Shown piece after piece: positions 44,101 through 53,679 of a DNA stretch of 64,000 nt. How positions within the stretch are numbered: the first letter of the stretch is position 1; each line of letters opens with the position of its first letter. The stretch lies in contig CP137673.1 of NCBI GenBank assembly GCA_037976565.1, positions 601,354-665,353 of the forward strand, given 5' to 3'. This DNA comes from Mesocentrotus franciscanus. Lineage: Eukaryota; Echinodermata; Echinoidea; Camarodonta; Strongylocentrotidae. The notes under the pieces were generated by a model. That model worked only from the letters and a program-made list of their open reading frames with translations. It was not told the origin of the DNA and did not search any database. Made by a program: the position numbers and the translations under genes.

Positions 44101-47100
44101 GAAACTATCTATCCTAGAAGCCAGAGTACACTTGGCTGATACCAGACGAGCTGCTTGTCTTCTCATTTCCTAGGCAAATCAATCAGAGATCATTATCAGT
44201 TAGCATTCTGGAATGTAGCAACACATATTACTTCTACACATATTATATGATATCAAGATTTAAAGAATGCAATTTTATCTGTATCTGAAGAAAAAACAAC
44301 AACAACAGAATACAAAATATAGCTCAAAAAAGTACTTGTCTTAAAAGGTATTATACTATGTCCCATTTGCAGGCCAAAACAATTAAAAGGTTGAATTCCA
44401 ACAGCATTTGAAAGACAATACTAATTTAGAACTTCCCTCAAAACGAAAGGGCTTGAAAATGGCCTTTAGTGGGAAAATAACGACCATCAGTTGTTGAATC
44501 GACTTGAATAGTATGATTTTCAGACCCTTTTACCGAATGGTTGTACGGTTTGTGCTGCACAAAGATTCAATCAGTTGAATTTTGGCCATTACAAGTAGTG
44601 GGTTATTGATGTAGACAAATGCTCATGTACCTGTTACAGCTCATTTTATTTGTTATTACCAAAGAAAAAAAGATGTCAGTCAGTCACTCAATAGTGTCTG
44701 ACAGTGAAGTCTAGAAGGTAAACGAATTTCCTTGCATAATTTGAATACTAGAATACTGCTAATGTTTAAATTTCACAGATAGGACATACATGACATATTC
44801 ATAATTCCTGCAAAGTTCTATAGAATTTGATGTTGGCTGCAAAAGGGACATAGTATCTTTAACCCTTAAAAAAGGTGAAGTGGCGACACATCACTTTATG
44901 GCCAGTTAAATTATGTTTCTAGTAAACATGATCATGTTATCCTTAAAATAACAGATCTTAAGAGGGATATCAATATACCAAAATTACAATTGTTTTGTTA
45001 TTGAATCCATCTTGTCTGATACGTATTGTCATGTCTCATCGTTTGAAAATGAAAAAGTCTATAACATGGTCTGATTTTTTAGTGACAGAAAAAAATAATC
45101 ACTAACAGGTATTTCAATATCATGAATTTTGTTGAGCAGGACCTCTAAGCCTTCAGTGAAGACTTTTAAGAGCAGTCAATCAAACTAACCTGTGGTGTTG
45201 CTTGAACAATGTCACTGTAATAGATGTAGCCAGTATGTGGTAAAACAGCAGAACTGGAAAATCCAGACAGCATCTTGCGTTGAGATCCTAGGACTAACAC
45301 ATTACATGAAGGCATCTTGGACAGATTGGTAAGGCCACCAGCAACACCTGATCAGAGAAGAGATAAAACAATTCTACCATTCAGATAAACATATAAATGA
45401 TGGATTCCTCCCAACACTGCCTGGTAGGATATCATTTGGCAGTGGATTATGAATTGGGTAACCTGTTTCTAAACTACCTACATGTACTTGTCAGCTAACC
45501 TTAGCTAGTAATTTGCTTCTTAATATATATATATTTTTTAAATATGAGCCCTGGGGACCAATCGAGGTGGGTGCACTTCCTTTCAACAAGGCAAGTTGTC
45601 ACTTACCTCATAACAAGTTTACTTAGAGAGATAGAGTGTGTGTGTAATTAGGTCTTTGTAGACATGTATCAGGTTATGTATGCCAGGGGACAAATCTTGA
45701 GATTCATCATCTCAAAGGTGAAACTCGGGACCAAATCCTACGTTTTTGCCTAAGCAGACCAGAGAGCCAAAAACAAGGACGATTCCCCCAAAAAAAAAAA
45801 AGTTCTGCTTTTATTAAAACTAACTTATTTTCAGGGTAGACTTCTCCTTTTATGAACAGGGGGAGTAATTGTCCTCGGGGGTGGTTGTCCTTGGTTGTCC
45901 TTGGGGGTAATTGTCCTAGGGGGTAATTTCCTGGAGGGTAATTGTCCATGAGGGGTGGTTGTCCTTGGAGGGAATTTTCTGGGGAGTTATTGTCCAGGGG
46001 GTTATTGTCCTGATACAGCAATTCGGTATTATTGCCTCGAATCTTGATTCTTTTATATAAATCATCAATTACTCAATCAATCCCAAGGTTTTAATTAAAG
46101 AATCAACCGAACATCAATTAACTTACCCATGAGCTTAGCAGCAGTTGAGGCACCAACAATAATAGAAAGATTGGGAGCAATAAATGACATCCGCGATTCA
46201 ACATAGGTAAAGATGTCTGTCTTTGCTTGCTTCAAGTCAAAGGCCTATAACAAAATCAAATATGCAGCAAAAAATATAAATGTTGATTTGACTGTTATGA
46301 CAAAAACACAAATGAGAAAAGGATGACTAAGTGACATGATGAAAGTGAGAAATAGCCATGTTTACAGACGATAATATCTATACCAAGTATGATCCATCAG
46401 CTGAAAACCAGCAATTCACAGGCATGACAAAGTACATGTATATTTCCTTTTCCTTTCCAGGACTACACACACTCAAGAAAGAATAGATTACTGAGAGCCC
46501 TTTTCAGGACTCCCCAATCCTCCCTCTCTCTCTCTCTCACATGGTGCAACCGTAAACCTACTGTATACATGTATATTGTTATTGATTATGACACATCATC
46601 CTCCAATTCAATCCACAGGGTACATGTATTTAGTATAGTGCATTTTCCTTGCATACATACAAAGCCCTTCACAATTTACTCCACAATGTATGAATTACAT
46701 TTAAGGGGGGAGGGGGAGGGGGAGGGGGGCAAGTTTTAGTAAAACGTTGAAGGACTGAAATATATACTTTCATTGGTGCCACACGTGATCAATTGTTTGT
46801 CATTGAATGAGATTAATTTGAAAACCATTTTTGTAATTTTTGGTAATGGATATCAGAATGAAAGTGACACTTCATCTGATTGCTTAGTTGCCTATGTTAA
46901 GTTTTTGATTTGGTCTAGTTATCATTGGCAAGATGTTCAATTTACAACTGAACAGCAGACCTTCAGGTCACAACATCAAGAGGGAGTTTGAAGCAAACTT
47001 GTAAGGCTATCAGGGAATGTTTCCCAGAAAGAAAGTGTATGATCTAAAAACCACCCTTTCCTAAAGTAAATCAAGAGGGCTAACAACATCAGGTAATAAC

Positions 47101-50100
47101 AAATATTACTGTTAGTCTAAGCCGAATTTGAATAATAGAAATTAAACAACTCTAACACCACTTTACTTCAGCCTGAATGTAAATCTACAAGGATGACTCA
47201 AGGAGAACATGGGTAGATAGCAAAAACCTTCAAAGATAAATATTGCATGCATATCATCATATATAACAAACATTCACCTCCAAATCAGTATGTACTATTC
47301 ATACAGTTGAATCTAGGCCTGTCTGCATAATATAGATCATTTATTTAACTCACCATATCACCTGCTTCAAAGACTGTTGCTAATTCTTGTTGAGAGAGTG
47401 GAGTGCCTTGTGTAGTAGAAGCTGAAACACTAACAATCATGATGACCGCATTGGTCAAGATCTCCTGCAGCTTCTCATTATTCTTGGCTTTCTCCAAATC
47501 ATTTCCAAGTTCCTGGTTTAGTCAATCACACATTAACATATTTCAACAAATACAGTAAGTGATATAAAAACACACTTTACCCCTGCCCCACCCCCTCAAC
47601 GTAAACGCTATCTAATTCTAATGGCTCACATGCGCCCCTAAAAGCAACTGAGGGCAGCTTTCTAAAACATCCCCAAAGCTTGTTCAGTACGCTCTCTTAC
47701 ATTTATAGCTAAGATGTAATGATGATGTCAAGCAGTTCACACCAGGTATATTATCATTGATGCATTTCAACATTTGTTAAAGTCTTATTCATTCTTTTAT
47801 GAGATTAAATCCTTAAAAACTTTTCAAACCCCTCCAGGTTTGGTTATTTTGTAAGAAAAACAATATTCTGAGTCGCAATGTACCCCACACAACGATCATA
47901 TCAATGCACTAGCCTGACTAACATTATCATGTATACTGAGACAATGGTCTTACTTACCTTGACTGTGCTAAGATATTCAAAAGAATTAGGAACTAGAGAG
48001 TCCAACTCTGGAAAGCGCTTCTGATAGTGGTCTCTGACAAATTTATGAATAATATCTGCACACAAAAGAACAAAAACAAGAAGTAATACTTCAAATATAA
48101 AACCCCCATAACGAAACATGCTTGAACAATGAAATCACCAAATACATAAATCAGTATTCATGATAATAAATAAATAAAACCCTGTAATGTAAGCGGTAGC
48201 CACACCATATTACGTAACTGGAAGAAGAAAAAAACACTGCCCAATGTCCATATCTTAAACCTTTGAATTACTTTGAAGAAGAAAATCCCTAGACTTTATT
48301 AACCCTCTTTTTCTAGATTTCATTTCATTGATGATTACATCGATGGAACTTATATTACATAATGTGCTTGTGCCTATATTGATATTGCTCCTACATAATT
48401 TTTCATGGAAAAGGCCTTACAAATGTTGAGTTTCTAATCAAGTAGACCAGGCAACAACAAAAAAAAACAAAAAGCAGGTAGAATAAAAAGCTTCAACAAA
48501 TGAAGCTTTCTTTTTAATCACAGCCTTCATGAAAAATACTCATGTGGCGTTTCAACTGCATCAAACTGCATTGAAATAAAATTACATAATTCAATCTTCA
48601 CATACATGTACATGTTACAAAATTTGAAATGTTTTGTAGAGTGATCACAAAGTGTTCATTCAGTGTTTAGTGCATGAATCATGTATATGTTCTTTGAAGA
48701 GTAGGGCACTTTGTACAATGATACAATATCAAAGAAATAAGGTACACATATACTCACTGATCTCATTTTCAATTTCCACTGACAAGTTGTTAGCATGTAC
48801 TATCAACTGATACTCTGGATTTGCCTCTACTGGTCCCATCACTGTAATTGAATGAATGAATATGAAATTTATCACTACATATATTGCAGTCTATTTGGGT
48901 AAAATAGAAATCCTCTTTAATTTTTATTGTGAATTTGAACTATAAGCTGAATAAATAAATTTTGCCTTCAGTATTTTTAAAATTTGCATTTTCATAATAG
49001 GGCGATTCTGTGGAATGTGTCCCATATGACATATATGACCTTTATCCATCATCCTGAGACATCTTTGTTTGATTTTATGGACGGAAGAATTTCAATTCAA
49101 ATTATCGTAATTAATTCAGGTTCTTTATTAAAACACATCTTAAAGGGGTATATAAAGAGCAAATATCTCTGACCTGATCAAGTCATCCAAGATTTAACCT
49201 ACCGGGTACATTATTACCGGTAAGCAATTTATTCTCATTAAGCAGGGCATCACACTAACTTCATTTTGGAAGGGGGTCCAGATTGTTTAAAGTCTGTATG
49301 CTTGAGCTCTATGTTTTTTTTGTTTTTTTGATGAAATTTTGGGGGTCTGGAATTAGATTTGGGGCGCCATGTGTCCCAGGCACCCTTTAGTGTCGAGCCC
49401 TGCATTAATTAATTAATTAATTAATTTGATCAACTGGAAAGCAAAATTTGTATGATAATAAGTTTTGAGAGAAATTGTTGGAAACATAAAAAACTTACCT
49501 TCTCCTTTTCTTGGATTGTCTTGGTAATATTTAATCTGTGTCAAAACACTCTGCAACTGTAAATAAGAAAACAATGGATTCTTTAGCAAAGAAAATGTCT
49601 AAAAACATATAGTAAATACACCTTTTCTAAATGTATGAGATGATCAACAAAATAAGCCCTTTTGATCAATAGTAAAACTCATACAAAGCATGGTAAAGAT
49701 GAATGATATTCTCTGTTTGGAGTCAGAACGACATATACTGATATACTTGAACACAGAGAATGCTCGCCTCCGAGGTATGTCCCATACTTGTACATTACCT
49801 AGTATTAATGGATTGTATAGTTCATAAATTGACATAAAACTATAATTGTATTTGATGTTTTATCCGAATCAAGCTCTAGTAAAGCTACTATATGTATCGT
49901 AATACATACCAGAATCGCATGGTAACATAATGTACATGTATGGGACAAAATAGCTTGGACTTGCCCATTTGTGATATACATTTCATGTCATAAGTACATG
50001 TAATTGAGCGCCAGGTTTTCATGAGAGTCTTGTCAAAATCTCCTAGTACCATGCTTTGGCTGCTACGTGCAAGGGTATGATGACAAGACTTCTTTGAAAA

Positions 50101-50624
50101 CCAAAGATCTTCATCACCTGTGAAGTAAGAAACCTATCACTGGACAGACTATACTGTAATATGGTCAAGGTCAAAGTCAAACTTCATATCAATTCTACAC
50201 TGAGCTACAAAAGAAGGATATACATGTAGTAGATTTAAAAAAAATAAAATAAAACCCATTAACAACATATCTTAAATTATCTTTACAATTGGTTTGCAGG
50301 AAGAAAAAAAAGTTCTCTGCAAAGGCCTATTATATGATATTCTTAATGATAAGTAGAAATGTACTATTTTTGTACTATTATTGTACTATTTAATTAATAT
50401 CAAATCTTCATTAATGAGAAGGTAGTTTTGAGAGTTACCTTCTGGCTATCACGAAGCTTGGCTATGCTCTTGATAGAAGCTTCTCTTGTATCTATCTCCA
50501 TAGAAACATCCTGTATGATATCATCCTCATCTTTATCATTATCAGCATCAGCATCAGCATCATCAATGAAACCTTCTTCTGCTATCTCCTCCAAATCAGC
50601 TAGTAGTTCATCAGCCAAAGACAT
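41025..50624 (-). CDS. PRPF31: U4/U6 small nuclear ribonucleoprotein Prp31 (eleven exons)
   Basis: A complete gene of 498 codons (human PRPF31 has 499). Exons join in frame: 50624-50439, 49556-49499, 48841-48758, 48055-47958, 47512-47354, 46244-46127, 45347-45190, 44169-43952, 43493-43292, 42835-42737, 41141-41025, all with GT-AG introns. Prp31 binds U4 snRNA with the 15.5K protein and bridges U4/U6 to U5 to make the tri-snRNP; it acts in the nucleus and is needed for pre-mRNA splicing. Visible parts: an acidic N-terminus (MSLADELLADLEE), the coiled-coil region (IIHKFVRDHYQKRFPELDSL), the Nop domain (SRMSFIAPNLSIIVGASTAA onward), the nuclear localisation signal PRKKRGGRRLRKMKDK, and the C-terminal GLEIVNP segment. 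Loss of one copy causes retinitis pigmentosa 11 in humans. No break was seen. Confidence 0.97.
41484..42165. mobile_element. Inverted-repeat element inserted in a minisatellite unit
   Basis: 682 bp with ends GGGGGTGATTCACTAAC and the exact reverse GTTAGTGAATCACCCCC. On its left is AAAGGATCTAAAATGGACCT and on its right CTGATAATATTGATA, i.e. the two halves of one unit of the array at 42166-42480, with CT (or CCT) present on both sides as target duplication. The interior contains further inverted pieces built on AAAATCG / CGATTTT and a second GATTCACTAA. It lies in PRPF31 intron 10. Superfamily not assigned. Confidence 0.88.
42166..42480. repeat. 60-bp minisatellite in PRPF31 intron 10
   Basis: Five 60-base copies of CTGATAATATTGATAGCATC, ACATTCCAGACTTGACCATG, GCAAAGGATCTAAAATGGAC, plus a split copy to the left of the inserted element (about 41449-41483). 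Frames stay open on both strands because 60 is a multiple of three. Confidence 0.93.
42737..42835 (-). CDS. PRPF31: PRPF31 exon 10
   Basis: 99 bases, 33 codons: RQLHRQQMHGGRSTVRGRET then SGTSSSIAFTPLQ. The GTSSSIAFTPLQ end is shared with vertebrates. Donor GTTAGC. Confidence 0.95.
43190..43285. repeat. Pyrimidine-rich tract in PRPF31 intron 9
   Basis: C/T-rich low-complexity sequence just inside the intron after exon 9. Confidence 0.7.
43292..43493 (-). CDS. PRPF31: PRPF31 exon 9
   Basis: 202 bases coding LRKMKDKLGMTEMRKQANRM, then NFAEIEEDAYQEDLGFSLGQ and IGKGGTGRVRAAQVDNKTQV with KISKSLQ. IEEDAYQEDLGFSLG is a strongly conserved signature. Confidence 0.97.
43952..44169 (-). CDS. PRPF31: PRPF31 exon 8, Nop end and nuclear localisation signal
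   Basis: 218 bases coding EMRRQAARLVSAKCTLASRI, then DSFHE, a linker, a proline-rich QEPPPPKQSKALPLPLDQP and RKKRGGRR. The basic cluster is the nuclear localisation signal, split by the intron. Donor GTATGTATT. Confidence 0.96.
45190..45347 (-). CDS. PRPF31: PRPF31 exon 7, Nop domain
   Basis: 158 bases coding GVAGGLTNLSKMPSCNVLVL, GSQRKMLSGFSSSAVLPHTG and YIYYSDIVQATPQ, with the GLTNLSKMP and GSQRK family motifs. Donor GTTAGTTTG. Confidence 0.97.
45840..46020. repeat. Degenerate GGGGTNATTGTCC tandem repeat in PRPF31 intron 6
   Basis: About eight loose copies of a unit of 18-24 bases such as GGGGGTTATTGTCCTGG. The minus-strand frame reads NNPLDN/NYPPGN-type repeats and is an artefact. Confidence 0.75.
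46127..46244 (-). CDS. PRPF31: PRPF31 exon 6, Nop domain start
   Basis: 118 bases coding AFDLKQAKTDIFTYVESRMS then FIAPNLSIIVGASTAAKLM. The VGASTAAKLMG core of the Nop domain, which recognises the U4 snRNA-15.5K complex, is intact. Confidence 0.97.
46514..46570 (-). repeat. Dispersed 45-bp repeat (copy 2)
   Basis: Reverse complement reads CAGTAGGTTTACGGTTGCAC then CATGTGAGAGAGAG, matching the sequence at 27418-27462. It lies in PRPF31 intron 5. Confidence 0.6.
47354..47512 (-). CDS. PRPF31: PRPF31 exon 5
   Basis: 159 bases coding ELGNDLEKAKNNEKLQEILT, NAVIMIVSVSASTTQGTPLS and QQELATVFEAGDM. The Ala that matches human Ala194, mutated in retinitis pigmentosa 11, lies at the start of the next stretch of sequence. 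Confidence 0.96.
47958..48055 (-). CDS. PRPF31: PRPF31 exon 4
   Basis: 98 bases coding NIIHKFVRDHYQKRFPELDS then LVPNSFEYLSTVK, part of the coiled-coil region. Acceptor TTTTGTGTGCAG, donor GTAAGTAAG. Confidence 0.96.
48758..48841 (-). CDS. PRPF31: PRPF31 exon 3
   Basis: 84 bases coding VMGPVEANPEYQLIVHANNL then SVEIENEI. The family phrase ANNL-VEIENE is intact. Acceptor TTACAG, donor GTGAGTATA. Confidence 0.95.
49243..49402. mobile_element. Small hAT-like element in PRPF31 intron 2
   Basis: 160 bp from CAGGGCATCACACTAAC to TTAGTGTCGAGCCCTG, imperfect inverted ends. The flanks TCATTAAG and CATTAATT suggest a decayed 8-bp duplication; a TTAA run follows. No coding capacity. Confidence 0.7.
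49403..49425. repeat. TTAA microsatellite
   Basis: Five to six AATT/TTAA units next to the small hAT-like element. Confidence 0.8.
49499..49556 (-). CDS. PRPF31: PRPF31 exon 2
   Basis: 58 bases coding LQSVLTQIKYYQDNPRKGE plus the first base of a Val codon. This is the least conserved exon (vertebrates have a segment like EIMMKIEEYISKQ), but phase, acceptor TTATTTACAG and donor GTAAG fit. Confidence 0.88.
50439..50624 (-). CDS. PRPF31: PRPF31 exon 1
   Basis: 186 bases, 62 codons: MSLADELLADLEEIAEEGF, then an Asp-Ala run (DDADADADNDKDEDD) and IKSIAKLRDSQK. The Asp-Ala stretch is coded by a GAT-GCT/GCA microsatellite-like tract and is longer than I recall in vertebrates. Donor GTAACTCTC. Confidence 0.96.
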
Positions 50625-50971
50625 CCTGACTACCTAAAACAACTGAAAAATTAAGATTTAAAACATGACCCTCTAGATAAAAGACTGGAAAATATAAGTA
50701 GCTAACATAGTATTCCACTGTTTCCACATAACAATCATATTCAAATCATAATTTCCAAAGGATTTCTTCAAGACTACAAGCCCACAAGACTACATTTAGT
50801 ATGCTAAGGCGCACGCAGGTACATGTACATGAAGTTCGCCGAATTTTGCAAACTTCATGCACGCACGCCATTTTACACTAATCTCTATTATTGTATATAA
50901 AGTAAGTATCAAAATTGGCAATGCGAAAAACAGTTTTGTTTTTTTGTGTACACAGAGTGTATTTGTTTCAG
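50625..50971 (-). promoter_or_regulatory. PRPF31: PRPF31 5' UTR and possible bidirectional promoter
   Basis: Lies between the PRPF31 ATG and a candidate exon on the opposite strand. It includes a CpG-bearing part around 50805-50875 with GCACGCACGCCATTTTA. No TATA box. Inferred from position. Confidence 0.4.
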
Positions 50972-51062
50972 CCAGAACCAACATTGCAAATTCTCATGAG
51001 AGGTCAGCGCTATTGTAATGCAAATCGCATGTTAGCTCATTATCATCAGGAACACGTGGAAG
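50972..51062 (+). other. Candidate exon of a divergently transcribed gene
   Basis: A good acceptor (TTTGTTTCAG) and donor (GTAAGC at 51063) bracket 91 bases that stay open in one frame; from the ATG at 50996 it reads MRGQRYCNANRMLAHYHQEH then VE. The protein was not recognised, and no following exon was found before the transposon-rich region. It could be a short first coding exon of a gene continuing outside, or chance. Confidence 0.3.
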
Positions 51063-51420
51063 GTAAGCAAATCGCTATCATTCCGGAATCATATTTTCAA
51101 ATTTTTGGTTAGATTCTTGCCCATTTTCAACGTGCTTTGTACGAGAGGGAAAAGTCCAATACTACACTAGCAAACTCCAAAGCCAGTGTGCAAGGTTCGT
51201 CGGGTTACGAACGCATTTGAGGTTTTGTTTACATTCATTCTTTAACATAATTTTCATTATGCAGGGAGCTCCAGGCTAGCGCTAGTAATGGATGTTAATA
51301 CTAAAAAAGTTAATATTTTATACCGATTTAAAACATGTGATTTTTTGTGAATGCATGTCAATTAACGGTTAATGATATTAACATCATATAGGTTGAAAGC
51401 AGAGAGTAGAGCAGAAAGCA
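51063..51420. other. Non-coding stretch before the LINE fragment
   Basis: Nothing recognised. Confidence 0.4.
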
Positions 51421-51424
51421 GAGA

Positions 51425-51782
51425 GTAGCTATGAATGGAGTGACATCAACATGGCCTGCGGTGAAGAGCGGTACTCAGCAAAGGAGCATCCTTGGGCCTA
51501 TTCTGTTTGTCATCTTCATAAATGACTTGCCTAAGGAAGTTACCTCCAAGATTCTACTCTTTGCTGATGACATCAAATTGTACAGAGATGTAGGTAATCA
51601 GGTTGACTCCTCAACACTACAGACCGACTTGACAAATCTCACTTTGTGGGCTGAAAAGTGGCAACTACCCTTCAACCAAAGCTAGTGTGTAGTTCTTCAC
51701 CTGGGTAGAAACAACAGGAAGGACAGTTACCACATGAAAGGAGAAGAAATCAAGAAATCCACACTTGAAAAAGACCAGGGGG
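51425..51782 (+). pseudogene. LINE reverse transcriptase fragment with FADD core
   Basis: Reads SGTQQRSILGPILFVIFIND then FADDIKLYRDVG and NLTLWAEKWQLPFN, the palm region of a CR1/Jockey-type non-LTR reverse transcriptase, with the catalytic FADD. A TAG follows LPFNQS at 51683-51685, after which the same frame continues CVVLHLGRNNRKDSYHMKG then EEIKKSTLEKD, so this is an inactivating stop in an otherwise recognisable protein. It breaks off at GGGGCGTTTCACAAAG near 51780, the edge of an inserted repeat. The 5' part of the ORF is missing. Confidence 0.9.
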
Positions 51783-51890
51783 CGTTTCACAAAGACTAAG
51801 ATCGACTTTAAGTTGGACTTAAGTATAACAGGCCGTTCGTGCCATTGTTTGCTCTCACCATTATGATCTTTAGATGTTTTTTCCTTCAAT
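51783..51890. mobile_element. Repeat starting GGCGTTTCACAAAG
   Basis: Follows directly on the broken reverse transcriptase. GGCGTTTCACAAAGACT then GACTTTAAGTTGGACTTAAG resembles the AACTTAAG-rich sequence at 53205-53490, which may be a related or the other part. Identity uncertain. Confidence 0.4.
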
Positions 51891-52385
51891 AATGAAGCCC
51901 CCAGGGATCACAAACAATTACAGTTTGAAAATACCCTTCCCCCCATTTTTCAGATCAGCTAAGTAGGGAGGCGTGAGCTCCACGCAGCCCAAACCCATGG
52001 TGACGGCACGTAAAATCTGCACATGAATATGCATCGGACTGCATGTGTTCAAACCCGGAAGTGGGTGCCCATTGAAGACAATGGATTGCCGATCACGTCG
52101 AATTGCGCATCATTTAAGCAATACGCGTACGCTTGCATATTGCGCAATTCAGCTGTTGTGCTAAATTTAGCAAAACAACATAACTCTGTACGTCTTTTTC
52201 GTCGATTCTTACAAAAAATGGATGAATATTGTAGGGAATTGAAGGGGCTGTAACTTTTGATAGAAACATCGGTGAGTCTTGAAATTTGAAATGTATTATT
52301 CTGAGTGAATAATTTTTTCAATTATCCAACCATAATGGTGAAAAACAATCCAAAAGGGAAAATTGAAAAATTGTCAGACACCCTA
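51891..52385 (+). mobile_element. Partial copy of the TAGGGTGTCTGA element
   Basis: Closely matches 54450-54951 (CCCCAGGGATCACAAACAAT ... TGTAACTTTTGATAGAAACA ... TCAGACACCCTA), and its end matches 31205-31425 inverted. The left terminus seen at 54074 is missing here. The 76-codon frame at 52023-52253 is broken in the 54-kb copy and was not recognised. Confidence 0.75.
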
Positions 52386-52880
52386 CCAGTACACACAGAC
52401 CTTAACCCTGCTGCAGAGGGGCATATAGACTCTAAGTAATTATACTTGAAGCCCAACATCAAGGTAAATCAAGGTAAAGGTCTCGTAGCTCGTCTACACC
52501 ACTCCAGCAAAGCAGAGAGTCAATACTGCATATGGACCTCTAGCGCTGTACCATGTGCTAATAGGCAGCAATTTCACACGTGAATAGTCAATAGACTTAC
52601 AACACACAAATGCACACAATCATGCCGATAAAACTGTAGGCAAGTTTGACAGTGGACTTACGATTTTAATTTTTAAATTATTCTTTCTGACATCGCTGAG
52701 TTGAAAAAATTGTATTTTACTGCTATTTAGGTGTCATCAATTGTCACTAAAGTACCGATTTTGAGTGAAATCAGTTTAATTTTGTACAGTGGTGTTTGAA
52801 ATGTTGAGATCAATATAACGGGTTTTAATACACAGCCAGGATAGCGATGCAGCTACCGTATGTGTGGTCTACACATGCGG
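52386..52880. other. Sequence between repeat and LINE end
   Basis: No gene or element recognised; part of the interval that separates the two pieces of the LINE. Confidence 0.35.
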
Positions 52881-53021
52881 AAATGCTTTTTCAGCAACAG
52901 AGTGGTGTCCAACCGGAATAGTCTCCCAGAAGAAATAGTTGACTCAAACTCCACCGATTTCTTCAAGATGAGACTGGATAAGCACTGGTGGTCCGACTCT
53001 GAGCGATTCAAGTTAATTTAA
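52881..53021 (+). pseudogene. LINE ORF2 C-terminal fragment
   Basis: Reads FFSNRVVSNRNSLPEEIVDS then NSTDFFKMRLDKHWWSDSER and a TAA at 53019-53021. The R-V--WNSLP--VV ... FK--LD--W pattern closes CR1/Jockey-type ORF2 proteins. Probably the same element as 51425-51782: same strand, correct order, about 1.1 kb apart. Confidence 0.8.
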
Positions 53022-53670
53022 TTTACCGTAAAAAAAATTAATTAAAACATGATAACCAACCCTGAACACTGGCTCCAGCTCTCCTACTCCTAGCTCCTCG
53101 TATCATGACATGATGCTGCACGTAGAACTATTGCCATTGAGCCATGTACAATGAGTTTACGCGCTCTGATTGGCTGATACGCTCCAGCTGTTTCGAATTT
53201 AAGTGAGAGAGGGCCTACTTAACTTAAGCGCGACTTAATTTCAATGGCAAAGTCAATACGAAATATTACGTCACACCACAGAGATTTTGACATGACGTGC
53301 TTTAAACAGGTGACGCATTTCACACATAGGTGACGCACACTCAGCATAGGTACAAACATAAAATAGAAAAATCAACGAACACTTCAGTACAACTTGCAAG
53401 TTTGTACCTTAAATATGACGAAAATGCGAATTTTTCAAACTTAAGACTTACCTAAGTAAGTCTTAAACTTAAGTGAAATACTTAACTTTTCAAGGACGCT
53501 GAAAAAATTGTAACAAATAGAAGATTTGACTGTAATATCATAATTTTGGTATCGGCAAAAACGGAAAATCGCAAGCTAGCTCCTCGCACTAATGTCTTAT
53601 AACATAGAGCCTATGGGAGCCAGTGATAGCCAATCTAAAGGACCCATGTCGGCTCGGCTAGGAGCCAAAT
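53022..53670. other. Non-coding stretch with AACTTAAG inverted words
   Basis: 53205-53490 contains several AACTTAAG / CTTAAGTT words (ACTTAACTTAAGCGCGACTT; AACTTAAGACTTACCTAAGT) that could fold. Related to 51783-51890. Otherwise nothing recognised. Confidence 0.4.
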
Positions 53671-53679
53671 TACGAAAAT

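Noticed and set aside
52023..52253. 76-codon frame as a transposon-encoded protein
   Set aside because: The homologous stretch at 54560-54820 has indels that break the frame, and no domain was recognised.
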